From Alkalicoccobacillus murimartini (GTDB lineage Bacteria > Bacillota > Bacilli > Bacillales > Bacillaceae_D): a stretch of DNA of 64,000 bases. Shown one piece after another: positions 9,179 to 20,645 of the stretch. The notes under the pieces are model-generated. The model did not search any database. It was given only the letters and a program-made list of their open reading frames with translations, and was not told where the DNA came from. How positions within the stretch are numbered: position 1 is the stretch's first letter; each line of letters starts with the position of its first letter. The DNA lies in contig NZ_JAUSUA010000009.1 in assembly GCF_030813245.1 (NCBI RefSeq), forward strand, positions 1 through 64,000, read 5' to 3'. The translations under genes were made by a program, and so were the position numbers.

Positions 9179-11011
9179 ATGCAGATTGTGGGTGTAACCA
9201 CACAGCATGAAGTGTATGTAGCTTCAAAGACTCATAAGTTTAGAATGAATGAACTGGTTGTTCTTGAGGATGCGGATTTGCATCACCCAAAAGGAGAGGT
9301 AGTTGAAACCTTCTCGTACAACCGATATATTCCAATGGGCTTTGATAAAGGACTTGCGGACCAGAGTGTACTCGAAACGTTAGAACAGATTGGCTACGAT
9401 ATTGGCGCTGATGATATTCATTTAGCCAAAGTACGCTTATTTGAGGAAGCTGTGCAGCCGATTCAAACAGGGGCAGTTGTTCGTCATCCGGCTTTTGAAG
9501 AGATAGAAGACCTATTAGTCACAACCTCTGCACGTGACGGCATGGTGCTAGGTGAAATCAAATCAACCGACTTTATCGCACCTTCCTTACCTGAAGAATT
9601 GGATGGATTATTGCATATGCAGGAGCAGGGTATACTGCGTAAACAAAATGGTGTGCCGTTTATTTTTGATATCCGTGCCATGCAGCAATATCCACACATT
9701 GGAGTGTTTGGCGGATCGGGATCCGGTAAGTCTTTTGGCTTACGGGTCATGCTGGAGGAGTTAATGAAGCTCAAGATTCCTACACTGGTATTTGATCCAC
9801 ACTTTGAGATGAATTTCTCTGCTCAATCCGAGGGTGTGGAGGATGCGCCAGGGTATTCGGATCGTTATGATGTTGTCCAAATTGGTCGGGATGTGGGAGT
9901 TGATTTCTCTGCACTTTCAACAAGAGATGTAGAACGGCTGCTCTCTGCATCAGGTTCTTTAACTGAATCAATGGTGAATGTCATCCAAAGTATACATAAG
10001 CGCCGCGACAGTTATCAATCCTTCAGTGACCGGGTCGCAAATTTATCTGAAGCACTAGAAATGGGTAAACAAAAAGTAGAGGGTATGCTGCATGATGGTG
10101 GGATGTCGAGAGATGAGATTAGTCGTTTTAGTACATTTAAATCATTATTAGACCAATATGGCAGTTTGCCTCTCTCTTCTGTAAAAGGCATTCAATGGAG
10201 AGCCAATCGTCTGAATCAGGCAGGGTTATTTCAGCAAAATATCCGAGCGATTGAAACAAGTATTCATCAAGGGAAATTGGTTGTTATCCAAGGGGCAGTC
10301 TGGTTGCTACAGGTGTTCTCTAGTTATGTGATTGGTTCACTGTACGGACAGCGACGTAGTTATCGCGACGCCAAACTGCAGCAACAACAGGGACAATTTT
10401 TCCCACCGTTTGTCGTGGTGACGGATGAAGCGCATAACTTTGCTCCAAAAGGGTTTGACGCACCAGCTAAATCTGTTTTAAAAGAAATTGCGCAGGAGGG
10501 ACGGAAATACGGGGTCTTCCTCATCTTTGCGACGCAGCGGCCGACCTTGTTAGATGAAACGATTACGGCTCAGTTGAACTCTAAATTTGTCTTCCGAACC
10601 GTTCGGGGAACCGATATCCAAACCATTAAAGAAGAAACAGATCTAACGAGTGAGGAGGGCAAACGTTTGCCATATTTACGCTCTGGTGATGTCTTTGTCT
10701 CTTCAGCGATTATGGGACGGACAATGGCTGTACGTATTCGGATGGCCCATTCAACAAGTCCTCATACATTAAATCCATTTGATGAGCTTCAGCAGATGAA
10801 TGCACAGGGAGACGAAACCGTACTCGAAGCATTGCATTCGCATTTGCCATTATCAGAAATGAATTTAATGAAGGAACTCACTCAGTTAAATCGCGAAGCA
10901 GGTAAGAGTTGGGATGTGTCTACCTGGAAACAAGAGCTTGAACGATTATGTCGTGATCAGAAGCTTGTTAAGCAGAAGACACCGTTTGCCACGCTTTACG
11001 ACCGTGCTTGA
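9179..11011 (+). CDS. herA: HerA-like DNA translocase ATPase (DUF87)
   Basis: A 610-residue FtsK/HerA-clade ATPase. A beta-barrel HAS-like region occupies the N-terminus. Then come Walker A (GGSGSGKS, about residue 178), Walker B (VVVTDEAHNFAP, about 413) and an ATQRP sensor motif (about 455). HerA forms hexamers that pump DNA and activate NurA. The ATG at 9179 is preferred to that at 9170 because TAGGAG (9164-9169) is then 9 nt away. The metS promoter overlaps its last codons. It could serve end resection or anti-phage defence; the sequence does not say which. Confidence 0.82.
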   Translation: MQIVGVTTQHEVYVASKTHKFRMNELVVLEDADLHHPKGEVVETFSYNRYIPMGFDKGLADQSVLETLEQIGYDIGADDIHLAKVRLFEEAVQPIQTGAVVRHPAFEEIEDLLVTTSARDGMVLGEIKSTDFIAPSLPEELDGLLHMQEQGILRKQNGVPFIFDIRAMQQYPHIGVFGGSGSGKSFGLRVMLEELMKLKIPTLVFDPHFEMNFSAQSEGVEDAPGYSDRYDVVQIGRDVGVDFSALSTRDVERLLSASGSLTESMVNVIQSIHKRRDSYQSFSDRVANLSEALEMGKQKVEGMLHDGGMSRDEISRFSTFKSLLDQYGSLPLSSVKGIQWRANRLNQAGLFQQNIRAIETSIHQGKLVVIQGAVWLLQVFSSYVIGSLYGQRRSYRDAKLQQQQGQFFPPFVVVTDEAHNFAPKGFDAPAKSVLKEIAQEGRKYGVFLIFATQRPTLLDETITAQLNSKFVFRTVRGTDIQTIKEETDLTSEEGKRLPYLRSGDVFVSSAIMGRTMAVRIRMAHSTSPHTLNPFDELQQMNAQGDETVLEALHSHLPLSEMNLMKELTQLNREAGKSWDVSTWKQELERLCRDQKLVKQKTPFATLYDRA

Positions 11012-11037
11012 CACGGTTGGGGTTGATTCGGTATATT
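11008..11037 (+). promoter_or_regulatory. Putative sigma-A promoter of metS
   Basis: TTGACA (11008-11013), 18 bp, TATATT (11032-11037). It overlaps the herA stop and lies just upstream of the T-box leader, so metS can be transcribed apart from herA. Confidence 0.65.
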
Positions 11038-11074
11038 CTAGGATATACTGATTCATATATTCATTCCAATGAAC

Positions 11075-11323
11075 GGATAAGTACACGTTACAGATTCACA
11101 CAGAGAGCTGGGGGAGCTGAAAACCAGTTGAGGATGTAAGTGGAATATGGTCTGGGAGGATTCTGTCTTCGAGTGGCGACTTCGCCATAAGGGGAGAGCG
11201 TAGCTGGCGTTAACAGTTAAGTCATGATGACTTTATGAGCCCTTCTGTTGTGAAACGAAGGGGAACTTGGGTGGTACCACGTGAGCACAGCTCTCGTCCC
11301 GATTGCGGACGAGGGCTTTTTTG
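11075..11323 (+). promoter_or_regulatory. T-box riboswitch (methionine) upstream of metS
   Basis: The hallmark T-box sequence GGGTGGTACCACG is at 11269-11281, within the antiterminator. A terminator follows: CTCTCGTCC (11291-11299) pairs with GGACGAGGG (11307-11315), then six T. An AGTA element and AGAGAGCTGG (about 11079 and 11102) match Stem I features. The likely specifier is ATG at 11147-11149 in GGAATATGGTC, which fits methionyl-tRNA sensing. Uncharged tRNA-Met should favour antitermination and metS expression. The 5' boundary is approximate. Confidence 0.92.
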
Positions 11324-11346
11324 TATGGAAAAATGGAAATAAGTAG

Positions 11347-13335
<1,989 letters not shown>

Positions 13336-13340
13336 ATGAA

Positions 13341-13384
13341 AAAGCAGGACTACGCATTATTCATTGCGTGTCCTGCTTATTTTT
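13341..13384. terminator. Bidirectional terminator between metS and CNNM gene
   Basis: AAAGCAGGAC (13341-13350) with an ACGCA extension pairs with TGCGTGTCCTGCTT (to 13379). A run on the left and T run on the right allow use from both strands; the two flanking genes converge here. Confidence 0.85.
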
Positions 13385-14618
13385 ATTCTTCTTCTATTTC
13401 TACTTTAGTAACACGTACACTGCTGACTTTCCTCGTATCGACTTCAAGTATTTCAAAATGAAGATGATCAAACGTAACCGTCTCACCGACGATCGGCAGA
13501 TACCCGAATTGCTGCAGTAGAAATCCAGCGAGGTTATCCTCTCCTTCGGGAATCCGTGTGTGAAAAACAATATTTAGGCGGCGTAAGGCAATTTTTCCAT
13601 CACAAATGATTTCAGTGTCTGTCTGTTTTTCGATCAACACATCATCAATATCTGTCTCATCTTCAATGTCTTGTCCAATAATGGCCTCAATGAGGTCTTC
13701 ATGTGTAATGATGCCCTCAGTTCCCCCGTATTCATCTAGAACAATGGCGATATGCTTCTTTTCTTGAATCATACGTTGAAAGACGCTGTTGACCGGTTGA
13801 AATTCATTCACAAACATCGGATCGAGATCAGCGACATCTCTTGCTCTTTTTTGAGGGTCCTTAAACCAAGCAAGTACAAACTTTGAATGAAACACACCAA
13901 TAATATGATCCAGGCTCTCCTCGTATACAGGATAACGTGAGTATTGATTTGTAGATAGAAGCTCTTGGGCTTCGTCAAACGTCATATCAGCAGGGATACC
14001 ATGCACATCAATTCTTGGCGTTTTAAGAACATCCGCAACGTTTAATTGCTGAAAATCGAGCATGCTTTTTAATCTGTGTACTTCCTCATTTTCGAATGTT
14101 CCTTCTGTTTGCCCAATGTCAAACATGGCTCTCATCTCTTCTTTAGAAAAAGTGGTTTGATCCACGTCCTTTTGTCCAATAACCTTAATAACTAAGTGAG
14201 TTAACCCATTTAGTAAATATGTAGCTGGCTTTAAAATAATGAGCAGTAAGCGTGTTATAGGATAGACCATATACGCAATCCGATCAGGATAGGCTGCTGC
14301 TACTGATTTCGGTAATACCTCAGCAAAAATGATGATGGCTACGGTAAGGACTCCGGTAGCAATTCCAACATTAATTCCATGTTCCAAGGCTACGATGGTG
14401 ACGAGGGAAGGTAGGACGATATTCGGTACATTATTTGCGACAAGTATACCGGGAATAAACTCTTCAGCATTAGATACAAGCTTTAACAATCGTTCGGATT
14501 TTTTGTCGCCGTTGGTAGCTTTACTTTGAAGTTTAATTTTATTGGCAGCAGTTAGGGCTGTTTCGCTGCCCGAGAAAAAGCTTGAAGCAATAAACAAGGC
14601 TATAATCGCAAAGATCAA
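13383..14618 (-). CDS. CNNM/CorC-HlyC family membrane protein (probable Mg2+ transport)
   Basis: A 411-residue protein with the order DUF21 membrane domain (about residues 1-150, four hydrophobic segments, the first containing the typical FFSGSETALTAAN), a CBS pair (about 190-330, with RYPVYEESLDHIIGVFH and IAIVLDEYGGTEGIIT) and a C-terminal CorC_HlyC domain. Bacterial CNNM proteins such as MpfA are linked to Mg2+ efflux. Start is TTG with GGAGGG upstream. It is the first gene of an insertion between metS and tatD relative to B. subtilis. Confidence 0.88.
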   Translation of the reverse strand: MIFAIIALFIASSFFSGSETALTAANKIKLQSKATNGDKKSERLLKLVSNAEEFIPGILVANNVPNIVLPSLVTIVALEHGINVGIATGVLTVAIIIFAEVLPKSVAAAYPDRIAYMVYPITRLLLIILKPATYLLNGLTHLVIKVIGQKDVDQTTFSKEEMRAMFDIGQTEGTFENEEVHRLKSMLDFQQLNVADVLKTPRIDVHGIPADMTFDEAQELLSTNQYSRYPVYEESLDHIIGVFHSKFVLAWFKDPQKRARDVADLDPMFVNEFQPVNSVFQRMIQEKKHIAIVLDEYGGTEGIITHEDLIEAIIGQDIEDETDIDDVLIEKQTDTEIICDGKIALRRLNIVFHTRIPEGEDNLAGFLLQQFGYLPIVGETVTFDHLHFEILEVDTRKVSSVRVTKVEIEEE

Positions 14619-14718
14619 GAAGGTTCCCTCCAGTTTGGCCCATAAGCCAACAGGCGAATGGACAGTTACTCATATCATATAGTTGACGAATGGTAAGGTC
14701 AAGAAAGTAGGGCAACAG

Positions 14719-14762
14719 TAAAAAACCACCCTGCCTTCAAATCGCTTGGCAGGGTGGTTCGT
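14719..14762 (-). terminator. Terminator of the opp-like operon
   Basis: AACCACCCTGCC (14725-14736) pairs with GGCAGGGTGGTT (14750-14761). On the minus strand a T-run (A run at 14719-14724) follows. It lies directly after the stop of the 147-residue protein. Confidence 0.85.
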
Positions 14763-14766
14763 TAGA

Positions 14767-15210
14767 TTATGATTTTATGGCTGTGGCGTGTGTGATGGTC
14801 AACATTTGTTTATCATCCACTTCGGATACATCTGTTATCGACCAATTAGGCGATAACAATGTGCGAACGGTGGTTGCTTGTTGATTCGTTAAAGGAACCT
14901 GAACAAATTGCTGTTCCTCTAATGTGTAATCAGCAGGCTCCTCTAAAGAAAACATCAGCTTCAACAATCGTTTGATGCCATACACAGACAGGAATTTTAC
15001 TTGATAGCCATCTGTAATAGCTTTTTCAATCCGTTCTGAGTCATCTGTCCATGAGACATAAAGATCTTCGTAATCAAAGGTTGTATCATAGCTTTGGAAC
15101 CGGGTTACATCATTCTCTTGTAGACCCTTGATGATATCTTCTCCACTTACCCCGTTATGTCTAAGGGTTTCGACCATAAATGCTTCCCATTGTGATAGGG
15201 GGATTGTCAT
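14767..15210 (-). CDS. Hypothetical protein, last gene of opp-like operon
   Basis: A 147-residue soluble, acidic protein that I do not recognise. No signal peptide or membrane segment is seen. GGAGG precedes its ATG and it begins only 20 nt after the substrate-binding protein stop, so it is translated from the same mRNA. A helical N-terminal half (with TLRHNGVSGEDIIKGL) is followed by a more beta-like region. Its place suggests a role linked to peptide uptake, but that is inference from position only. Confidence 0.75.
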   Translation of the reverse strand: MTIPLSQWEAFMVETLRHNGVSGEDIIKGLQENDVTRFQSYDTTFDYEDLYVSWTDDSERIEKAITDGYQVKFLSVYGIKRLLKLMFSLEEPADYTLEEQQFVQVPLTNQQATTVRTLLSPNWSITDVSEVDDKQMLTITHATAIKS

Positions 15211-15230
15211 GATGAGATTGCCTCCAAATG

Positions 15231-16757
15231 TTAGTTTAATGTGATGTCATCTACGTAGTATAGTTCATCCAGTCGTGGTGTGTAGTCAATACGATCACTC
15301 ACACCATATCTTCCTTGTAGTTGGAATAAATACACAACGCCGCGGTCTTCGGCAAGAATTTGTTGGATTTCTTTGAATTGCTCCGCACGTTCTTCTTCGT
15401 TCATGTTCGTAGCTGCAGCATCAAGCAATGAATCAACCTCAGGATTGTCATAGCTCGTCACATTTGATTCTCTAAATAGCTCTAGTGTACTTCCGTCAAA
15501 CATATCATTACCCCAACCTACAAAGACACCCTCACGTAATTCTTCATTAAATAGTCTCTCAGCAAATTGGCTTTGTTCAACAAGTTCAATATCTGCTGTG
15601 ATACCTACATCGGCAAGCATACCTTCCATTACTTGAGCCATTTCCGTGTAATAGTTGTTTACGGAGATTTCAACGGTTACTCCATCTTCATAGCCAGCTT
15701 CAGCTAAGAGCTCTCTGGCACGCTCCTGATCATATTCGAATGTATCGTAAAGCGATTCGTCAGCCCCAAAGTTTCCGGGAGAAATCTGAGTACGAGTCGC
15801 CGTCCCAGCACCATTTAGGATTTCATCAATGATGACTTGATTGTTAATGGCTAGGTCGATCGCTTCACGTACAGCAGGATCTGCAGTGGCAGCTCCATCT
15901 TCTGTGGAAAGCCATAACTGAATTACTCGTTGAATAGGCTCAACAGCCACGTGCGTACCATCATTATCATCGATACGATCAAAGTCTGCGGTCGGAATAT
16001 TAAAAGCGATATCGGTTCCATCAGTCAAGAGTTCAGATACTCGAGTAGAATCCTCAGGTACGACATTAAAATGAACGGTATCCCAATTGGGCTCGCCTTC
16101 AAAATAATCCTCAAATTTCACAAGCTCTACTTGTTCGTCCCGATTCCAATTGTTTAATTCATACGGACCGGTTCCTACAGGATCTTGGAAAAACTCATCA
16201 CTTCCGACTTCTTCAAAGTAGGCAGCTGGAAGAATGCTAGCGCCAGCAATCGCCAGTCGACTCAACAGTTGTGGATCAGGCTCATTTGTGTGGATACGTA
16301 CAGTCGAATCATCAATGACTTCAACAGAATCAATAATGTTGAAGGTAGAATACTGTTGCAAGGAATCATCCTTAGCAACACGCTCTAGGGAGAACTTAAC
16401 GTCTTCTGCTGTAAAAGCATCTCCATTTTGGAATGTAACGTCAGGCTGCAAGTTAAATTCCCAGGTCTGATCATCAATAGGTTCCCAATCTGTTGCAAGG
16501 TCTGCAATGATTTCACCTGATTCATCACGCTTTACCAGTTTATTATAGATGTTCACAAGTACAGCAGATGTTGTGATGACACTGTTGTTTTGTGGATCAA
16601 GTGTTGTGATATCAGCAGGGTTAGCGATCGTTAATACGTTATTTTCTTCTGAATCATCACTAGATGTAGAGGGAGAATCAGGATCTTCTATTCCTCCGCA
16701 AGCAGTTAGAACAAGTAAGCTAGATAATACAGGGACTGATAATTTAGTCCAATTCAT
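15231..16757 (-). CDS. Peptide-type ABC transporter substrate-binding lipoprotein
   Basis: A 508-residue family 5 extracellular binding protein (OppA/DppA/NikA fold). The signal peptide ends in the lipobox LTAC at residues 17-20, followed by an acidic Ser/Asp linker. The core begins with LTIANPADITTLDPQ and contains VKFSLERV and DPVGTGPYEL, all typical of the family. It overlaps the upstream ATPase gene by 4 nt. Di- or oligopeptides are likely ligands, though family 5 also binds nickel, heme and sugars. Confidence 0.9.
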   Translation of the reverse strand: MNWTKLSVPVLSSLLVLTACGGIEDPDSPSTSSDDSEENNVLTIANPADITTLDPQNNSVITTSAVLVNIYNKLVKRDESGEIIADLATDWEPIDDQTWEFNLQPDVTFQNGDAFTAEDVKFSLERVAKDDSLQQYSTFNIIDSVEVIDDSTVRIHTNEPDPQLLSRLAIAGASILPAAYFEEVGSDEFFQDPVGTGPYELNNWNRDEQVELVKFEDYFEGEPNWDTVHFNVVPEDSTRVSELLTDGTDIAFNIPTADFDRIDDNDGTHVAVEPIQRVIQLWLSTEDGAATADPAVREAIDLAINNQVIIDEILNGAGTATRTQISPGNFGADESLYDTFEYDQERARELLAEAGYEDGVTVEISVNNYYTEMAQVMEGMLADVGITADIELVEQSQFAERLFNEELREGVFVGWGNDMFDGSTLELFRESNVTSYDNPEVDSLLDAAATNMNEEERAEQFKEIQQILAEDRGVVYLFQLQGRYGVSDRIDYTPRLDELYYVDDITLN

Positions 16758-17770
16758 AATGTTTCCTCCTCATATTGTGTGTTTGAATCATTTGGGTAAA
16801 AACAAGCGTGATAGTGTCGTGTTCCATCTTCTATAAGATCAGGCGTCTTCTCTAAACACATGGGTTGTCCATATGGACATCGAGTGTAGAAGGAACAGCC
16901 ACCTTTTTGTTGAAGCATGCTTGGAGGCTCTCCCTTAACGAGAACGTGTTTTTTTCGGTCTCTAGGATGAGAGGGTGGGACCGCCTGCAGCAACCCTTGA
17001 GTATAAGGGTGCTTTGGATTAGAGAATAGAGTATCTTGGTCGGCTAGTTCAACAATTCTACCTGCATACATAATCGCCACGCGGTCACTGATATGTTTAA
17101 CAGCTGGCAGCCCATGAGCAATAAATAAGTAGGCCATGCCATAGTCTTGCTGTAGCTTTTTTAATAAATTTAAGATCTGAGCTTGAATAGAAACATCAAG
17201 AGCAGAGACCGGTTCATCACAGATGATCAGGTCTGGTTTTAAAGCTAAGGCTCTTGCAATACTTAAACGCTGACGTTGACCGCCGCTAAATTGATGCGGA
17301 TAGCGATTTAAATGGTGTGTACCCAGTCCGACTTCTTCTAATAACTCAACTGCGCGTTCCGCTCGTTCTTGATTGGTCAGATTCTCATGAATCAATAATG
17401 GTTCAGTTACGAGATCTTTTGCCCGCATCCGAGGATTCAAAGATGAATATGGATCTTGAAAAACAGCCTGTAGGTGTTTACTGGATTGTCTTTGTTCACT
17501 AGCAGTTTGAGTGTGTAGGTTCTTCCCTTGAAAATAAACCTTTCCCCCAGTTGGTTCCAATAATCGAAGAATAAGCTTGGCGAGTGTGGACTTACCTGAA
17601 CCAGATTCACCAACAATCCCAAGTGTTTCCCCGCGGTAGATGGTTAAGCTGACACCATCAACTGCCTTTAGCAGAGGCGGGTGTTTCTCTCGCCATTTTT
17701 TCTTCAGAGGAAAATGCTTCTGTAACTGCTCAACGACTAGCAAAGGTTCCGTTTTATCTGAGTTAAGCAA
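16754..17770 (-). CDS. Oligopeptide ABC transporter ATP-binding protein (OppF/DppF type)
   Basis: A 338-residue ABC ATPase. Walker [10 protein letters not shown] (about residue 54), signature FSGGQRQRLSIARAL and Walker B LIICDEPVSALD are intact. The C-terminal extension CSFYTRCPYGQPMC carries the cysteines common to OppD/OppF proteins. Start is TTG with GAGGAGG 9 nt upstream; the gene overlaps the OppD-type gene by 8 nt. It pairs with that protein as the second nucleotide-binding subunit. Confidence 0.93.
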   Translation of the reverse strand: MLNSDKTEPLLVVEQLQKHFPLKKKWREKHPPLLKAVDGVSLTIYRGETLGIVGESGSGKSTLAKLILRLLEPTGGKVYFQGKNLHTQTASEQRQSSKHLQAVFQDPYSSLNPRMRAKDLVTEPLLIHENLTNQERAERAVELLEEVGLGTHHLNRYPHQFSGGQRQRLSIARALALKPDLIICDEPVSALDVSIQAQILNLLKKLQQDYGMAYLFIAHGLPAVKHISDRVAIMYAGRIVELADQDTLFSNPKHPYTQGLLQAVPPSHPRDRKKHVLVKGEPPSMLQQKGGCSFYTRCPYGQPMCLEKTPDLIEDGTRHYHACFYPNDSNTQYEEETL

Positions 17771-18773
17771 AGTTATTCGCCTCCTCTGATATAGGATGGA
17801 TGCAGCGGACGTAATGGTTGGGCCGCTGCTCCTCTAATGCAGGGAGCTTCAAACAGGCATCTGTTGCTTTTGGACATCTAGGATGAAACGGACAGCCTTC
17901 AGGAAGCCTCGCTAGATCAGGTGCATTTCCTGAGATCACATCGAGCCACTCCTTCTGTTCATCGAGCTTAGGCACTGCTTTTAACAACCCGAGCGTGTAG
18001 GGGTGTTTAGGGTGATCAAATAGCTCAGTTACTGTTGCTTCCTCAACAATTCTACCCGCATACATTACCAGCACTCGATCAGCAATATCGGCTACAACCC
18101 CCAGGTCATGTGTGATAAATAAAACACCGGTTTCCTGTGCTTCATTTAACTCCTTTATTAACGCGAGAATTTGTGCTTGAATCGTTACATCAAGAGCCGT
18201 AGTAGGCTCATCAGCAATTAACAGCTTAGGTGATGAAGCTAAAGCGATGGCAATCATCACTCGCTGTCGCATACCACCTGATAATTGGTGAGGGTATCTG
18301 GATGCGACTTGCTCTGCATCGGGTATATCGACCTGCTGTAATAAGTTGATGGCACGCAGTTGACGCTCCTTACGGGTAAGGTCTGTATTAAGCGCTAAGG
18401 ATTCTTCTATCTGTTTACTTACTCTTTGCATTGGATTGAGAGACGACATTGGTTCCTGGAAAATCATCGCCATCTCTTTTCCTCTCAGCTTTCTGCGTTT
18501 CTTTTTAGAGAGTGGAAGGATATCTTCTCCCTTGTAATAGATGGTTCCATCTGATATCTCACCACCGGACTTTAATAATCCCATAATGGATAAAGATGTA
18601 ATGCTTTTTCCTGAACCAGATTCACCGACAATGGCTACTACTTCTCCGGGCGCCACATGAAAGGACACGTCGTTCACGACCGTCACGACTTGTCCTTTTC
18701 CAGCTGAAAAGGTTGTCGTTAAGTCGTTAACAGACAATAGCATCTCCTGATTTGAATCATTTGTTTGGTTCAT
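17763..18773 (-). CDS. Oligopeptide ABC transporter ATP-binding protein (OppD/DppD type)
   Basis: A 336-residue ABC ATPase with Walker A GESGSGKS (about residue 54), signature [15 protein letters not shown], Walker [13 protein letters not shown] and the C-terminal [14 protein letters not shown] cluster. AAGGAG lies 12 nt before the ATG, which overlaps the stop of the permease gene (ATGA). It is the first of the two ATPases energising this importer. Confidence 0.93.
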   Translation of the reverse strand: MNQTNDSNQEMLLSVNDLTTTFSAGKGQVVTVVNDVSFHVAPGEVVAIVGESGSGKSITSLSIMGLLKSGGEISDGTIYYKGEDILPLSKKKRRKLRGKEMAMIFQEPMSSLNPMQRVSKQIEESLALNTDLTRKERQLRAINLLQQVDIPDAEQVASRYPHQLSGGMRQRVMIAIALASSPKLLIADEPTTALDVTIQAQILALIKELNEAQETGVLFITHDLGVVADIADRVLVMYAGRIVEEATVTELFDHPKHPYTLGLLKAVPKLDEQKEWLDVISGNAPDLARLPEGCPFHPRCPKATDACLKLPALEEQRPNHYVRCIHPISEEANNFA

Positions 18774-19672
18774 TTTGTATCGTCTCCTTGATAAAGTCTC
18801 GGATCAAGAAAGTCTCGTAGCCAATCTCCTAAAAATGTAATGGCGAGAATCGTAATGGTAATGGCTAACCCTGGAAAGGTAGCAATCCACCAGCTGGTTG
18901 CGATGTAGTTTCGGCCGTCATTTAGCATACCTCCCCACGTAATATCAGGAGGTTGAACACCAAGACCCAGAAAACTAAGGGAAGACTCGGTCATAATTGC
19001 TGAAGCAATGCCTATCGTGGCTACGACTGTAAATGAAGACAACACGTTAGGGAAAATATGCGTTCTTATAATATGAAAATGACTAGCACCTTGGGTTTTT
19101 GATGACTGAATAAATTCACGTTCTTTTAGACTTAATGTCTCGCTGCGCACTAATCGAGTATATTGCACCCAGCTCGTTAGGCCGATGACAAGAATGAGTG
19201 TCCAAAGACTGGGTTCAAGTACAATGACTGCAACCAATACAAGCAATAATGTTGGAATAGCGAGCATGGCATCAACAAAACGCATCGTCAGTTGGTCAAA
19301 CCAACTACCACCAAAATACCCGGAAACAAGGCCGAGAATAAGCCCGATACAGCCGGCAATCAATACGGAGAGAAACCCAACCAAAAGCGAGATTCTAGAT
19401 CCATACACTAACCGGCTCAACACATCTCGGCCAATATTATCCGTGCCTAAGATATGCTCGAGTGACCCCCCTTCTAACCAGAATGGGGGGATTAAGCGCT
19501 GAGTGGCATCACTGGCATACGGACTGTGTGGTGCAATCCAAGGAGCTGCTAAAGCTAATAGGACAATAAGAATAAACACAATCAAACCACTTATTCCAAG
19601 AGGAGAAGGTACTCGAAAAAAGCGAGTAGAGAATAGTGTATTCGCTTTTTTTCGTTTAGTAAGCTTTTTCAT
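18770..19672 (-). CDS. Oligopeptide ABC transporter permease (OppC/DppC type)
   Basis: A 300-residue inner-membrane permease with six predicted segments; the first follows a basic N-terminus. The conserved EAA loop is SSKTQGASHFHIIRTHIFPN. The ATG at 19672 is preferred over an upstream in-frame ATG at 19687 because GGAGG lies 8 nt before it. It sits 24 nt after the OppB-type permease. Confidence 0.9.
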   Translation of the reverse strand: MKKLTKRKKANTLFSTRFFRVPSPLGISGLIVFILIVLLALAAPWIAPHSPYASDATQRLIPPFWLEGGSLEHILGTDNIGRDVLSRLVYGSRISLLVGFLSVLIAGCIGLILGLVSGYFGGSWFDQLTMRFVDAMLAIPTLLLVLVAVIVLEPSLWTLILVIGLTSWVQYTRLVRSETLSLKEREFIQSSKTQGASHFHIIRTHIFPNVLSSFTVVATIGIASAIMTESSLSFLGLGVQPPDITWGGMLNDGRNYIATSWWIATFPGLAITITILAITFLGDWLRDFLDPRLYQGDDTK

Positions 19673-19696
19673 CAAGCTGTCCTCCATTTAATCAAA

Positions 19697-20611
19697 CTAC
19701 TCATATTTAATACGTGGATCGAGAAACCGATAAAGTAAATCAGTCAAAATATTGACGACAATGGTTATTAAAGCAATCACAAACACGATCGCTTGAACAA
19801 CGGCCATATCTTTCGCTTCCATGGCGCGAAGTAGTAATCTACCGATTCCTGGCCAAGAGAAAACCGTTTCTACTACAATGGCTCCACCAATGAGCTGTGG
19901 AAATTGCAAGCCAATGATTGTGACAACTGGAATTAACGCATTCAAAAACACGTGTTTGCTTATGACAATCCATTCCAGCTGACCTTTGCTGCGAGCTGTC
20001 TGCACGAATTCTTGATCCAGTATCTCAAGAACACTGGCTCGAATTAATCTGGTCATCTCAGCAGCTAAAGCCACACCCAGCGTAATAGAAGGCAAGACAA
20101 AGTGCATGGGAGAGCTAGCTCCAGATACAGGAAAGATCTGAAAGGTGACAGCAAAGAAAAGAATAAGCATAATACCAATCCAAAAGTTAGGCATTGCCTT
20201 GCCAACAATTGAAATGGCTGACACGAGAAAATCAATCAATGTGTTACGTTTTAAAGCAGCAATGATACCAAGCGGAATCGAAATCCCAATCGCAACGAAC
20301 ATGGCCATGGCAGACAGCCAGAGTGTCGCGCCTAGGCGTTCCGTCACAAGACCCAAGGCCGGCTCATTATAGAGATAGGACTCTCCAAAGTTTCCTGTTA
20401 TTAAGTTCTTCATATAGTCAAAAAACTGAATATAAAAAGGTTGATCTAATCCCAATGATTTAGCCAAAATCGCTCGATCCTCAGCTGTGGCATTTTCCGG
20501 AAGCATCAAGGATACTGGGTCACCTGCAAGATAAACGAGGGCGAAAATAATAAAGGCTAAAATAATAAGACTGGGAATGATTTGTAATAATGATCGTTTG
20601 ATATAGGACAT
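19697..20611 (-). CDS. Oligopeptide ABC transporter permease (OppB/DppB type)
   Basis: A 304-residue permease with a single N-terminal segment, a periplasmic-side loop and five further hydrophobic segments. The EAA-type loop reads TARSKGQLEWIVISKHVFLN, and it ends in the family's typical RFLDPRIKYE. It begins 34 nt after the TetR gene, so the regulator and transporter form one minus-strand operon. Confidence 0.9.
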   Translation of the reverse strand: MSYIKRSLLQIIPSLIILAFIIFALVYLAGDPVSLMLPENATAEDRAILAKSLGLDQPFYIQFFDYMKNLITGNFGESYLYNEPALGLVTERLGATLWLSAMAMFVAIGISIPLGIIAALKRNTLIDFLVSAISIVGKAMPNFWIGIMLILFFAVTFQIFPVSGASSPMHFVLPSITLGVALAAEMTRLIRASVLEILDQEFVQTARSKGQLEWIVISKHVFLNALIPVVTIIGLQFPQLIGGAIVVETVFSWPGIGRLLLRAMEAKDMAVVQAIVFVIALITIVVNILTDLLYRFLDPRIKYE

Positions 20612-20645
20612 GGCTCCACCCCGACTTAAATGAAATTCAATGAAT

